DNA of 64,000 nt from Siphonodentalium dalli (GCA_032622095.1 CP136064.1:44784989-44848988); one strand, 5' to 3'. Shown: positions 43,852 through 56,359, numbered from the stretch's first letter. The notes: a model not told the origin generated them from the sequence alone. Numbers and translations are program-made.

Positions 43852-44280
43852 TTAAAGGCCCACTTAATTTTCGAATCATCAGATCACATTATATACAACA
43901 TATTCCACATTATATACCATTTGAAAGAGGATGCTCCAAAACATTGTATTATCAACTGATCCGGTCGAATAAACTGGGAACATTGTTTTTGTCAAGGTAC
44001 TGAGTGTGTTCTGTGATTAATTTTGATCCAGACTGTACTATAAAGTCTATTATTCTCAATGGGAGGGGAATAACTCTATATCTTAGTTTGCATTCTGGGT
44101 TGACAAGGGAGGAGTCTTGGAATGAATCTGAGAATCTCTATCACTTGGTGGACACTCCAAGGCCACAGCCGTTCCATATTCTGGTGGAATATATCTATGG
44201 TTCCTCTTCCAAATGGTATATAATATGGGATATGTTGTGTATAATGTAACCTGGTCATCGAAAATTAAGTGGGCCTTTAA
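43852..44280 (+). repeat. TTAA-flanked family D element, copy 2
   Basis: TTAAAGGCCCACTTAATTTT at left and its inverse AAAATTAAGTGGGCCTTTAA at right; internal segments as in 4671-5133, with a deletion in the middle. Confidence 0.83.
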
Positions 44281-44674
44281 TGAATAGTGGAATAGATTAT
44301 AGCATCAAAACTATAAACCGGTCCCGTTTTCTCTGTAACAAATAATAGTATATTTCATCGCACCCAGAAATGACGCCTTCTGATTGATCGAGAGCAGTAT
44401 CCTATATATGGTGTAGTGTTGTGCTAAATTCAGCACATTACTATACTTGTAAAATATCGTGATAAATTTAACACAATACTATATCAAATTCACATGCAAA
44501 AAACAATGAACATGGGCAACAATCTGGAGAACATATAAATAAATCTGTTCACCAGTTTACCAAAGCGGAATATTATTCTGAACATTTGGGCGTGGAACTA
44601 ATGAACCAGCTTTCAATACAGGCTACATAATAATCGCATGTTTGAACTGTAAATTTGTGAATTTATTTTAATGT

Positions 44675-44757
44675 TGTCAAGCGCCTTGAAACCTCGTGAT
44701 ATGTGCGCTCTACAAGAACTGTGTGACATAATATGATATGATATGATATGCTACAAG
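44675..44757 (+). repeat. LINE/SINE-type 3' tail with ATATG microsatellite
   Basis: TGTCAAGCGCCTTGAAACCT, GTGCGCTCTACAAGAACTG and then ATATG repeats resemble the widespread CR1/L2-type 3' tail (AAGCGCCTTGA ... GCGCTATATAAG plus a short repeat). No reverse transcriptase sequence precedes it, so this is a fragment or a short interspersed element. Confidence 0.5.
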
Positions 44758-45343
44758 TTCGAATTGTTCGGTGAAATATAATAAATAGAGCATGTCTTAT
44801 CGTTGACTACGCAGCTATATTGCACATTGGAGTGGTAGAGTTCATTCCGCAAAGTCAACTCCAAGCCATGCTCCATTTATACAAAGGGCATTGTATGTTG
44901 GTTTCCTCCTTCCATGGTAAATTGAAAGTTAAAAACACATCCGTCTCACGGCTGTGCATATTTTGACATATAAACACCACGGAGTAACTCTCTCTGATAC
45001 ATACACGTATAGAGACCGTTCGTAAGTATTTAAGATAATAGAGAGGTTTAGCACTCAGTTAGTTAAGATTACAGTAAGGGTACTACGTCACCTAAATATG
45101 CGCACATTCAAACTGTAAGCATGAAGCCCTACCGGCTATATAACAGTTCCGTTGGGTTTCAATTTCTGTGGTGTGTACCAAAAACGTAATTTAAATATAC
45201 AGACACTTAGCCAACTGGTTTTGTTGTATCATACATACACCACCTATGAAACATGTCGACAACCATCATCAATTTTTGGTCGAATATAACACATGATTAA
45301 TGTGAACAGTATGCTTCATGTGGTAGATTTTGCGAAGCGAAAA
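44758..45343. other. Intergenic stretch without recognised features
   Basis: AT-rich sequence; no conserved frame or repeat recognised. Confidence 0.4.
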
Positions 45344-45412
45344 TCTTACTGCACAGGATTAAAATCTTACTGCACAGGATTAAAATCTTACTGCACAGGA
45401 TTAAAATCATTT
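45344..45412 (+). repeat. Three 21-bp tandem copies
   Basis: AAAATCTTACTGCACAGGATT is repeated three times head to tail and followed by a partial unit. Confidence 0.9.
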
Positions 45413-45519
45413 TAGCGAATAGAATTTTTAACTCGACATGAACTCTACGAAGAAGAATAACTAAACGTAGTTGTAACTGCTAATGATGAATGCACTAGAA
45501 AGTAGGAAAATGTCTTTCT

Positions 45520-45950
45520 TAACGTATTAGAAATAATTTCTTTAGAAATAATTTCTAGCTTGAAGAAACATTATTTCCAGATGAAAGAACAAGAAAATTT
45601 TCTAAGTATACTCCCTAATTTTTTCTAGTCTTGTGAATAAATAATTTCTTTTACAATTGAGAAATTATTTCTCCCTTTTTCCAAGATAATCAGAAAAATA
45701 CTTTCTATGACTTTCTATGAAATTATTTCTTTATTTTGTAAAATCGTGAGAATAATAATTGGTAATTTCTTAGAAAATAGTAAGAAAAATCTTCTCGTAA
45801 TTAGAATTTAAATTTCATTAAGAATTTGTTTTCTATTTATTACAAAATCTGATGCAAGAAAATTTTCTAAGTATACTCCCAGGATAATATTTCTTGTTTT
45901 AAGTTTTTTGGTTCTAAAAATAAGAAAACCCTTTTTGGCAGTGTTAGCGA
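45520..45950. repeat. AT-rich element ending in a CACTGCCAAAAAGGG-type terminus
   Basis: Several AAGAAAATTTTCTAAGTATACTCCC and AGAAATAATTTCT motifs are repeated directly and inversely. The right end CCCTTTTTGGCAGTG is, on the other strand, CACTGCCAAAAAGGG, a common DNA-transposon terminus. The left end is not defined. Confidence 0.45.
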
Positions 45951-46685
45951 AACCTCTCTATTAATCGACCTACTGTAACCCCGGAGACATGATAGATGCA
46001 TACTATAGGTTTAATTTGAAGGGTTCTAAGAATAGACCTGCCAATATGTAATAGAATTACACGTGCATGTCCAGTTATGAAGATTGCAAGCGTTCAGTCA
46101 ATATGATTGAACATTGTGATATTCGCAATGATCTATGCTTTCGTGACTTATTTTTTATGGGAATTTTATATCTTCGACTGGCGAATGCATTTGATTTGCT
46201 CCAATTACATATAGTTTGAATAAAATAAATAATATTTTGCTGTTCTTAACCAGCATATTTATGTTAGTTTTGAAAAGTTTTATCCATGAAATAGTATATA
46301 TATAGTGTTATCAAATGAATTAGTAGTTTAAAAAACGGTTTTGATGCATATTTCTTTGTCAGAAGTGGAGTGATTTTGGTAAAAGATATTCTTTGGATCT
46401 AAACTTTGTCGTAGTATATAATTCATGCACAATAAAATAAAATTGTTCTTGGAACCCTTTGTATATTAGACTCATGTGTCTCGTCGAAACGTATATGAGT
46501 ATTGGTTTACACATTAAAGGTACATTAAATTGTTATTTTGCAGGTGAATTTAGATGCAAGCCAAGCATAAATATTCGGGTAGGCATGTGATGGGCGGGAA
46601 TTTTTGTTTTTTAATTTACCACATTATCTTCACTAAAGTTCATTGTCATCACGACTCCATTGAATACATCGGCATACAATGTGTT

Positions 46686-47213
46686 TTAAAGATGGATTAT
46701 CTCTTTAAATAACAAATTTGAAATAGTTGCGTGGGTATAAAATAATAAATATGAACTGAAGACCCCTGTCCGGAAAGGCTTCTATCAATTAATATTGATT
46801 TTATTTCGAATATTTAATTGGGACCGTTTATTTGTCTATTTTTAGAACAGACCATTCGGGTGATACCATATAGCGATAAAGAGCATTAGGCTGTTCCTGT
46901 GGCTACGTATCGAACGTCAAATATCCCAGATTGATTGGATGTATTGTATTAATCCATAGTTATAAGCGATAATGAGTATAATTAATGTTTATTTGTGACA
47001 AAATTACACCATAAAATTTATGGTCTCTGTTAACAGTAACCACTATTGTTCGTTAGCTAAACAACAACACCTTTTTAGACCAGAAAATATTCGAAATAAA
47101 ATGAATATTAATCGATAGAAGCATTTCCGGACTGGAGTCTTCGATTCAGATCTAATATTTTATACCCCGGTAACTATAAAATACATGTTTACAAAGAGAT
47201 AATCCACCTTTAA
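46686..47213 (+). repeat. 528-bp TTAA element, family G, copy 2
   Basis: TTAAAGATGGATTATCTC at left, GAGATAATCCACCTTTAA at right, the same length as 20906-21433. Confidence 0.85.
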
Positions 47214-47689
47214 ATGTTAATATGTGTTATGCGTATACATGTTTGTGCATAAATTCTGTATTTTATTTGTACTTGTTTATATTAATAATTATATATATAT
47301 TTTGACAAATACATCGTTTTTTAAGAAGCTGACTTGCATTTTGAAAAAGATTAATTTCGTGAATGACGTTGGCGCTGGCACTTTGGATATAACATTTATG
47401 AAAACAACTATAAAGTATTATCCCCATAGCAGTCTGAATTCCATTACTTATTTATTATTCCTTCTTTGAGAAAGTTGGGGGATGTTGGCAAATGATCACG
47501 GGGTGTGCGATTGCAGACGCTGCGATTTTAAATCGCAGGCGGGGAAATCACTGGTGGAGCACCCACTGCGAATGCTCATGCACGAATAGACCGCAAATAT
47601 ATCGTAGCGTATCGTGGCAATCAAGCAATTAAACTTTTCCCCGGATATAAAATCATCATGGTGTTCGGGACAGAATCTCAAAAAAAATA

Positions 47690-48520
47690 TGTTTTGACAA
47701 AATTCCATACCACATCATTTAAAATAAATTTGTCATGCCTTTGAAGGTACATTTAGTAGTCAGCGGATTAAGTTACATGGCTAATAACCAACTGAGTCAC
47801 AATTTTCTACCTTTTCGGAACAGCAGAGAATACTGTTCGGGATATATGTGGAAAATCAACTTTGTTTTTTCAAAATTCGGTTCCCATTTTGCAAGCCATC
47901 TTGACAATTTTGTCTAAAAACACATAGTATGGTGCTTTTAAGACTGACCAAAACAATAGATACAATTGATATCAAAGATAGTTCCATTTTATTTGAAAAA
48001 TGGTCCAAACATGAAAAGTAAATATTTGCCGATTTGATGTCAACTTTGTGGTAGAAAACTTCAATATTTCTGGTAATGTCAGTGTTTACAATAAACATAA
48101 CGAAGGTGAATCAGAAATGTTAGTATTCAATGTATACAAGACAGAACGACCAATTTTATTCACCAACCACAACTTGTAAGCGATGACTTGGCATGCGGGA
48201 CAATATTTATAATTTTCCATAGTTTGGCCGCCATTTTGAGACAAAATGACAACGTTGGTTCCATTGTGTTGCAATATTCATTAGTAATGGTATGCCTCAC
48301 TTACATTGCGATCTGGTCAGTTCTTGTTGAAATATGACTAGAATCCCAATGGTGCCTTTTGGTGAAACGTTATACCGCGTTCTATAACATTGAATTTTTG
48401 AGGGAATGGAAGGGGCTGGGACCCCATGAGTGACATATTTCATTGCTCTAATGATCAATTAACATGAGCAATACAATATAAAGTCACAATTCTGAACCGG
48501 TTCCATGCAGCAGAAACGCG
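47690..48520 (-). repeat. Isolated arm of the fold-back element
   Basis: The order of segments (AATTTGTCATGCC, ACTGAGTCACAATTT, TTTCGGAACAGCAGAG, CCAATTTTATTCACCAACCA, ATTGCTCTAATGATCA) follows the arm at 16740-17560. The rest of the element is missing. Its distal part is included in the 1271-bp duplication. Confidence 0.75.
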
Positions 48521-49239
48521 GCGACGGGGTTGCGGTGTACGTACTTATGTTGCATGGGCCACTGTCAGGTCTGTTTGAACATTCCATGTGCATTTTTTTT
48601 CAATGTTGCACATATGTATAGGGACACAGCGATAGCGATTGGAGTGTGCATACGTACTTATATTGCATGGGACACTGTCGGTATGTTTGAACATTTCATT
48701 TATATGTAATTGCCACATGTTGGGGCGTGGCGACTGAGGGTTTGGGTGTACGTACTTATATTGCATGGAACACTGTCGGTTCTGTTTGAACATATCATGT
48801 GCATGTTCTCAAACTGGTCACATGTAGGGGCGTGGCAACAGTGGGGTTATGATTTACGTATATATGCACTTACATCGCATGGCACACGGTAGGCTATATC
48901 TGAACACTTCCTGTATATATACCTGTAATTCTTTTTACCTGGAATTTAAACAACTGTAGCATGGATCCACGCATTTTGTCACTCCGCATATCAATTAGCA
49001 TGTTAGCAACACCATGGAAGAGAATACCACCCAATGTCTTATATTTTAACAGAATATTTCAGCTAAAACAATCTTGAACACGCCTCAACGGTTAATTTTC
49101 TGACGAGTGCCCATTTCAGACTGGAATACAGAACGATATTTGCGCAGAAATTGACCCATAATCTATCTATACTATATATTTTGAGAGTTCGTATATATAT
49201 GTGTGTATATATGTGTGTACTTCATAGAATCCAAAACGC
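47969..49239 (+). repeat. 1271-bp tandem duplication, copy 1
   Basis: It starts ATATCAAAGATAGTTCCATT and ends ACTTCATAGAATCCAAAACGC. I found no difference from copy 2 (49312-50582) in the stretches compared. It contains part of a fold-back arm, about four diverged 100-bp units with CGTACTTATATTGCATGG, and at its end 74 bp of a Helitron-like 5' end. Confidence 0.95.
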
Positions 49240-49311
49240 AATCGGAGCGCACAGAGTATCGTCTGCGCCCTTGGACGGGATTCTGACTTAGAGGCGTTCA
49301 GTCATAATCCC
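49240..49311 (-). rRNA. Fragment of large-subunit (28S) rRNA gene, 72 bp
   Basis: On the - strand it reads GGGATTATGACTGAACGCCT, then CTAAGTCAGAATCCCGTCC and a GACGATAC motif. This is the strongly conserved segment close to the 3' end of eukaryotic 28S rRNA. It exactly fills the gap between the two identical 1271-bp copies and is not part of an rDNA unit here, so it is an rRNA-derived insertion, not a working gene. Confidence 0.92.
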
Positions 49312-50582
49312 ATATCAAAGATAGTTCCATTTTATTTGAAAAATGGTCCAAACATGAAAAGTAAATATTTGCCGATTTGATGTCAACTTTGTGGTAGAAA
49401 ACTTCAATATTTCTGGTAATGTCAGTGTTTACAATAAACATAACGAAGGTGAATCAGAAATGTTAGTATTCAATGTATACAAGACAGAACGACCAATTTT
49501 ATTCACCAACCACAACTTGTAAGCGATGACTTGGCATGCGGGACAATATTTATAATTTTCCATAGTTTGGCCGCCATTTTGAGACAAAATGACAACGTTG
49601 GTTCCATTGTGTTGCAATATTCATTAGTAATGGTATGCCTCACTTACATTGCGATCTGGTCAGTTCTTGTTGAAATATGACTAGAATCCCAATGGTGCCT
49701 TTTGGTGAAACGTTATACCGCGTTCTATAACATTGAATTTTTGAGGGAATGGAAGGGGCTGGGACCCCATGAGTGACATATTTCATTGCTCTAATGATCA
49801 ATTAACATGAGCAATACAATATAAAGTCACAATTCTGAACCGGTTCCATGCAGCAGAAACGCGGCGACGGGGTTGCGGTGTACGTACTTATGTTGCATGG
49901 GCCACTGTCAGGTCTGTTTGAACATTCCATGTGCATTTTTTTTCAATGTTGCACATATGTATAGGGACACAGCGATAGCGATTGGAGTGTGCATACGTAC
50001 TTATATTGCATGGGACACTGTCGGTATGTTTGAACATTTCATTTATATGTAATTGCCACATGTTGGGGCGTGGCGACTGAGGGTTTGGGTGTACGTACTT
50101 ATATTGCATGGAACACTGTCGGTTCTGTTTGAACATATCATGTGCATGTTCTCAAACTGGTCACATGTAGGGGCGTGGCAACAGTGGGGTTATGATTTAC
50201 GTATATATGCACTTACATCGCATGGCACACGGTAGGCTATATCTGAACACTTCCTGTATATATACCTGTAATTCTTTTTACCTGGAATTTAAACAACTGT
50301 AGCATGGATCCACGCATTTTGTCACTCCGCATATCAATTAGCATGTTAGCAACACCATGGAAGAGAATACCACCCAATGTCTTATATTTTAACAGAATAT
50401 TTCAGCTAAAACAATCTTGAACACGCCTCAACGGTTAATTTTCTGACGAGTGCCCATTTCAGACTGGAATACAGAACGATATTTGCGCAGAAATTGACCC
50501 ATAATCTATCTATACTATATATTTTGAGAGTTCGTATATATATGTGTGTATATATGTGTGTACTTCATAGAATCCAAAACGC
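49312..50582 (+). repeat. 1271-bp tandem duplication, copy 2
   Basis: Offset by exactly 1343 bp from copy 1. After its end the sequence continues into the interior of the Helitron-like element, whereas copy 1 ends at the rRNA fragment. Confidence 0.95.
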
Positions 50583-51651
50583 GTGTAAAGATTGAGCTCA
50601 AACTTCCTATGTAAGTGTCAAATCCCACCGACACGACCGTGGTCGCGGTTTAGAGAAGCTCAGAGCACCCGTTCTCCAATCTCAAATCACCGCAAAGGCA
50701 CTTCGGGGGGTAAAGGCATCAACGCTCTTTGTCTATACCATATACGGAGTTGTTAACGACGAACGCTCTTTATTGCAATCGGCAGTTTGTTTACCGAGCA
50801 CCGACGGTCATGCATTAGTTCAGTGCGTTTGTCGCATTCATTTGATAGCAGACCATTAATTCGATCAGTGCTTTACTGTCATTCATCTTATCAGACGGCA
50901 TTGTTATCATTCATTCGATAGCACTGCATTCATCTGACCATTGTTAGCAGACTGCATTGTTATCAGTTTGCTTGGTTTTGTTTGCCGACGCTCGATAGCA
51001 TTCTTTTCCTACGGCCAGGTTTTGTTTACCGAGCGCCGTTGCATTGCATTCTGACCATACGAATCAGACTGCCTACATTTTTTTGGCATCTGACCATACA
51101 AATCAGACTGCCTACATTATTTTGCTACCTACGGGAAGTGTCATATATATGAGTGCGTCCTTTATAGACTCGAACCGATTGAGCTCAAATTTGCTAAATA
51201 TTGACTGGGAAATTCCAGGGAATGCCGATTGAGCTCAAACTTGCTACCTACGGGAAGTGTCATATATATGTGTGTGTCCTTTATAGACTCGAACCGATTG
51301 AGCTCAAACTTGCTAAATACGGGAAGTGTCATGGACGGGTTCATTGAAAAACAAAAACAAATCGGGTCAAATTGAAAAACAAAATTAAAAAGGCACAATT
51401 AACTCCTTGAAAAACCAAAAAAAATCGGGTAAAATTTAAAAACAAAAAATTCAATTAAAAAATTAAAAAGGCACAATTAACTCATTGAAAAACAAAAAAT
51501 TAACTCATTGAAAAACAAAAAAATTTAATTAAAATTGTCATGTTTCTGACTATTGCCGAAATTTGGTGCAAAGTGTCTCGGAACCTGTTGCAATTGCTTT
51601 TTCGAACAAAGCCATGGGACGAATGCCGCCAGTGGCGGGCTAACCTGCTAG
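50509..51651 (+). mobile_element. Non-autonomous Helitron-like element (1.14 kb)
   Basis: The 5' end A|TCTATACTATATATTTTG and the 3' end CTAG|T lie between A and T, with the hairpin GCCGCC-AGT-GGCGGGC just upstream of CTAG (51625-51641). These are the expected Helitron signatures. Inside are direct repeats containing GATTGAGCTCAAACTTGCTA (about 51110-51330), a 35-bp tandem with GACCATACGAATCAGACTGC (51050-51120) and A-rich units (51345-51540). No Rep/helicase frame is present. A second copy of the 5' end lies at 49166. Confidence 0.72.
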
Positions 51652-51754
51652 TCTTATATAAATATGATCGTCCAATACAAGTATGAGTAATTGATTTCGA
51701 GCCAGTCGCCATACAATTTATAACACACCTACTCAAATGAATAATCAATCTCAG

Positions 51755-51810
51755 CCATCTTGGATTGTCTACTCCGTTTTCTACTCCAATGTTTGTACAC
51801 AGTGATTAAT
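51755..51810 (-). repeat. Copy of a dispersed GGAG-AAAACGG-GTAGA motif
   Basis: On the - strand: GGAGTAGAAAACGGAGTAGA, then CAATCCAAGATGGCTGAG. It resembles 58237-58285 (+) and 61690-61765 (-). Confidence 0.55.
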
Positions 51811-51977
51811 CGGCTCATTGACACGACCGAATTATCTTCTGGTACAGAAACCATACCAAATGTAGATATATATGATCCAATAAGGCCGTGGATATTTACC
51901 CCTTTCTTCACTATAAGCTCATTGGCGAGTAGTTTCCTTGGGAAATGTTCAGTTAATTTAAATAAAGAAAGGATCAT

Positions 51978-52420
51978 ACTCAATCCGATCAGACGCTCCT
52001 AAATTACTATTTCTTTGGCCTCGGGGGTAAAATATTTGATTCGATGATCCCACCCATCAAATCTCAAAGTGATCGGATATCGATTTTTGAAGTTTGTTAT
52101 TTCTCAATAATATGTGGCCCAGAAACACATGGTCATACGGACGGTCTCGGACAAATTGCGGATGATAATGGATAACTCTAAAATCAAGTGGTTAATATTA
52201 CCTCTTTGTTTTAGAGTTATCCATCTTCATTCGCAATTTGTCCGAGACCGTCCGTGTGACCACGTTTTCTGGGCCACATATTATTGAGAAATAACCAACT
52301 TCAAAAACCGATATCTGATCACTCTGAGCTTTGATGGTTGGGTTCCTCGACTTGAAATAAATATGTTTTACTCCCGAAGCCAAAGAAATAGTAATTTAGG
52401 GGCGTCTGATCGGATTGAGT
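51978..52420 (+). repeat. Fold-back element, family F, copy 2
   Basis: ACTCAATCCGATCAGACGC at left and its near-inverse GCGTCTGATCGGATTGAGT at right, with long arms (ATTTGTCCGAGACCGTCCG and its inverse) in between. Relatives are at 29865 and 57739. Confidence 0.82.
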
Positions 52421-52590
52421 AACTTTTAACTTATTATCTCAACATTTCCACTAATGAATAATAATCCTTCTGCACTTACAGTATCATTTCGTCTGTGTTT
52501 CGTCTGCCAATATACATGAACGTCCCTCCAAATGAATAATAGAATGTTTACCTTTATAACTGAATGGCAGGACCCATTTATAAATATAGT
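52421..52590 (-). repeat. Family E element, half copy
   Basis: CTTATTATCTCAACATTTCC, TTTCGTCTGCCAATA and CCTCCAAATGAATAATAG follow the inverse order of the family E element. Confidence 0.6.
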
Positions 52591-53262
52591 AATGAAATGG
52601 CTGTTTGTGTGGCCACATAATATTATTTCTTTCCCGAGACATTAATATGCTGTTATAGAAACTGTATGATAGTGATATCAATAGCGATACGTGTGTTAAA
52701 GTGGCGCGGTCGTTTTTTATTTCCGTTTTTATTTATTTCTATTTTACTCGTTTTAACGACACGCCCTTGTGGTCATATATACGCGTGTCTACACATGCAC
52801 GAACTGAGGAATTCAACTGTGGTACCGTACTAAATTTGGTTACAGAAATTTGAATTTAACTGTAGTAGTCTTGTTCCTTCGTCTCATCAAAAGAGAAAGC
52901 TTAATTTGTATGTTTGAGATTTATATCATTGGAGAAGATTCGCAAATCTTGTTGGTGTGTTTGTGATATATACGGACCCGCCAAAATTTGTTATAACTTA
53001 CACAGATTTTAACCCAGAATCATTCACATTGAACATTTAGTATTTGGCTGCATATATCATCAAACTGGTCAATCAATATCGTGTGACCCTGTTCAGTGCA
53101 GAAACTCCAAAAACAGCTGATAAATTTATAGCCCTTATTTCTTCGATAAGTCTTCTTTTTTGTGTGTGTGTGGTACATAGCGGCCCGTTTACACATGAGC
53201 AAAATAAACGGCGAAAACCTCACACTGCTTGTCTTTTGAAAACATGAAACACAGAACGAGAA

Positions 53263-56200
53263 TCTGTTTCTATATTTGCGAATGTCTGTCTCTCCGTCTG
53301 TCTGTCTGTCTGTCTGTGTTCTATAGAAATTCACAGGGAACCAAAACTTTTCACGAGAAATATAATGGTGAGGGTTGGGATTTTCTAAAGTGACACCATT
53401 GATGTCAGGGGCAGAAAAGGGGGAGGGAAAGAAATATTTTTGTCGCCGATTGCCACGAAACTTATATATAATCATCCCCATGATATATAAGGAATCTGAT
53501 GGTGTGGTTTAAATATGTCAAGAGTGGCGCCGTTCGAGTCAGGGATGCACGAAAGGGGAGAGGGGCACCAAAATTGATAAACCAAGTTCAGCGCCGAGGG
53601 ACCATCTAGATGGCACCAAACGGTATACCAGGGGTAACTTTTTACGAGAAAGATAATGGTGCGAGTTAGTATTTTCTAAAGTGACGCCGTTGTCAGGGGT
53701 AGAAAAGGGGGAAGGGTAGAAAAATAATTTGCCGCCGATTGCCACGAAACTTTTATATAATCATTCCCATGATATGAGGAATCTAATGGTGTCGTTTAAA
53801 TATGTCAAACGTGGCGCCATTCGCGTCAGGAATGCATGGAAGGGGAGAGGGGCACCAAAATTGATAAAACTAATTTTAGCGCCGATTTCCACCAAATTGA
53901 TATATATTCTTCTCCATGATACAAGGAATCTAATTGTGCGATTTAAAGACTCCAAATTGCTGTCGTTTGGATGCAAGATTGTGGGAGGGGCACTCAATTT
54001 GATAAGAATGGGTTTAGTCGCCGATTGCCACCACACTTATACAATATCATCCCCATGGTATGAGGAGTCTAATGGTGTGGCTTAAATCTGTCAAAAGTGG
54101 CGTCATTCGAGTCAGGGTTGATCTGAAAGGCAGATGGGCATCAAAATTGATACGCAATAATTTTAGCGCCAATTTCCACCGAAGTGATACGCATTCTTAT
54201 CCATAATACGAGGCGTCTGATCGTATGATTTAAAGACGCCATGTTGGTGCTATTTGGGTGAGAGATGGGGGTTAGTGTGCACTAAATTTGATAAAAATTG
54301 GTTTACCAAACTAATCAATAATCATATCCATGATATCAGGAGTCTAATTGTGTGGTTTTAGGATGTCATAAGCTGTCACAAGTAGGGGCATTCGAGCCAG
54401 GATGCATAGCGGGTTAGAGGAACACAAAAAAGATGAACAATATGTTTAGCGCTGATTTCCACCAGACTGATACATATTCTCAGTGATACGAGAAATCTAA
54501 TTGTGTGGTTTAGATACGCTAAATTGATGCCGTTTGGATGAGAGATATGGGGGCCCTAAATTTTATACTCGCCAATTTTATACAAAAACTTACACAAAAT
54601 CATCTACACGGTATGAGGAGTCTAATGTGGTGGCTTAAAGCTGTCAAAATTGGCGTCATTCCAGTCAGGGGTGCACTGAAAGGGAGAGGGGCATCAACAT
54701 TGATAAAAATAATTTTAGCGCCGATAACTTATACAAAATCATCCACATGGTATGAGGAGTATAAAAACTGTTAAAAGTGGCGTCATTCGAGTCAGGGTGC
54801 ACTGAATAGGAGAGGGGCACCATAATTGATACATAATAATTTTAGCGCCAATTTCCACCAAATTGATACACATTCTTATCCATGATACGAGGAGTCAAAT
54901 CATGTGATTTAAAGACGCTATGTTGGTGCTGTTTGTGTGATAGATGGTGTGGGGAGACAGGGGTCCACAGAGGGTGGGAGAGACACAAAAATGGATAAAC
55001 AATATGTTTAGCGCCGATTTCCACTAGACTGATACATATTCTTCTCCGTGATACGAGGAATCTAACCGTGTGGTTTAAATACGCCAAATTGGTGCCGTTT
55101 GGGTGAGTGATATGGGGGGCCCTAAATTTGATACGGATTTGTATACTCGCCAATTTTCAATAATTATATATATATTCACCTCCATAATGAGTCTAAGTTT
55201 GTAGTTTAATGATGTCAAATGTGGCGCCGCTTGAGTCCGAAATAGAGACGGGCGGGTCACCATAACTGACAGAAATATGTTTAGTACCAATTAGCATCAA
55301 ATTCATACACGTTCTTCTCAAATGATACGAGGAATCAAATCGTGCTTGTTAAAAACATCACATTTGGTGCCTAGATATATTTGCAAATATATGTCTGTCT
55401 GTATATGTTCTATATATAACTTCATGGGGTACAATCGAGGTGGCACCAAGGCGTTCTAACATTGGTAACTTTTTACGAGGAAAATAATGGTGCATGTTAA
55501 AATATTAGAATAGCTTATGTTAATATTATAACACAATTGAGTCTGGCCCTTTCAATATAGTTTCCACACAAAAGTTAAAAGATATATGGAAATGTCTAGA
55601 AGGCCTGTTCAACAACAGTGGTCACAGTGTGCCGTCAAATATAATTTCTTCTGAGATAAAAGAAAACGGAGTCAGTGTCACACGACTTTTCAGGATCATC
55701 CAATACTGACATCTGACAAGGTTATATCTGCCAAATATACAGAGGATATCATTAATGTTTTAGAACAGACTCATCGCCTAACATAAACAACTCAAAATCT
55801 CGCTCTGTGTCGGGCACATGTAGCTGATCTATTAGTTGCATAGCAACATTTCTTTTAAACTGAGAACAATTAGCCAGTATATAGCACAATGTACAGATGA
55901 CATTTCTTTAAAACATCTGTATCTTCGTGGAGATATATGATAACATCATCATAACCAGGTGTCCTCAAAATCTTAGATAAACGCACTAGATTGATTGATA
56001 CATCTCTATGTAAAACCCAATTGTCGTCTTTTATTTTTGTGAACTAATGTGTTTATGATGTTCATGTTATAACGTCTGAAAAATACGCAGTTGCAAATAA
56101 ATAAATAGTTCTTTATTGGTGGGACGGATTAATCGCGATAAACAACATGACAATCGCTCCGATCCGACAAGGTGAGCTATACTACTGATATTCCGTTTGT

Positions 56201-56358
56201 AAGAATCATGTTTTGTGATGCTATTTTGATATATAATTTATGAGAATATGTGTAATGCTTTGAACAAGAGTATATATCCTCTATTCCCAGCATATATCCA
56301 CAAATTGCAGAGGGTTTCACATCACTTTAACCTGGGCAACGCCGGGTAACCCTGCTAG
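53263..56358 (+). mobile_element. Putative Helitron carrying the 140-bp array
   Basis: The right end is well supported: ACCTGGGCAACGCCGGGT forms a hairpin, followed by AACCCTG and CTAG|T at 56355-56359. The left boundary is a guess: a TCTATATTTGCG / CTGTCTGTCTGT segment near 53263-53320, with a related segment near 55371-55420, resembles a Helitron start. No Rep/helicase coding sequence is present. Confidence 0.5.
53430..55410 (+). repeat. About 140-bp tandem repeat, roughly 13 diverged units
   Basis: Each unit has TTTAGCGCCGATTTCCACCA or a variant, a TTCTCCATGATACGAGGAAT part and a GTGGTTTAAAGACGCCAA part, then GTGCCGTTTGGGTGAG. Spacing between the CGCCGATT motifs ranges from about 122 to 164 bp. 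Short frames in this stretch are fragments of the repeat, not genes. Confidence 0.85.
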
Positions 56359-56359
56359 T

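Noticed and set aside
49240-49311. A functional rRNA gene or rDNA unit
   Set aside because: Only 72 bp of the 28S 3' region is present, with no 18S, 5.8S or flanking 28S sequence.
51044-51398. Possible small genes
   Set aside because: The sequence is made of short direct repeats inside the Helitron-like element.
53020-55290. Several 65-150-codon frames
   Set aside because: They are pieces of the 140-bp tandem repeat and its flanks, with no start or splice context and no recognised domain.
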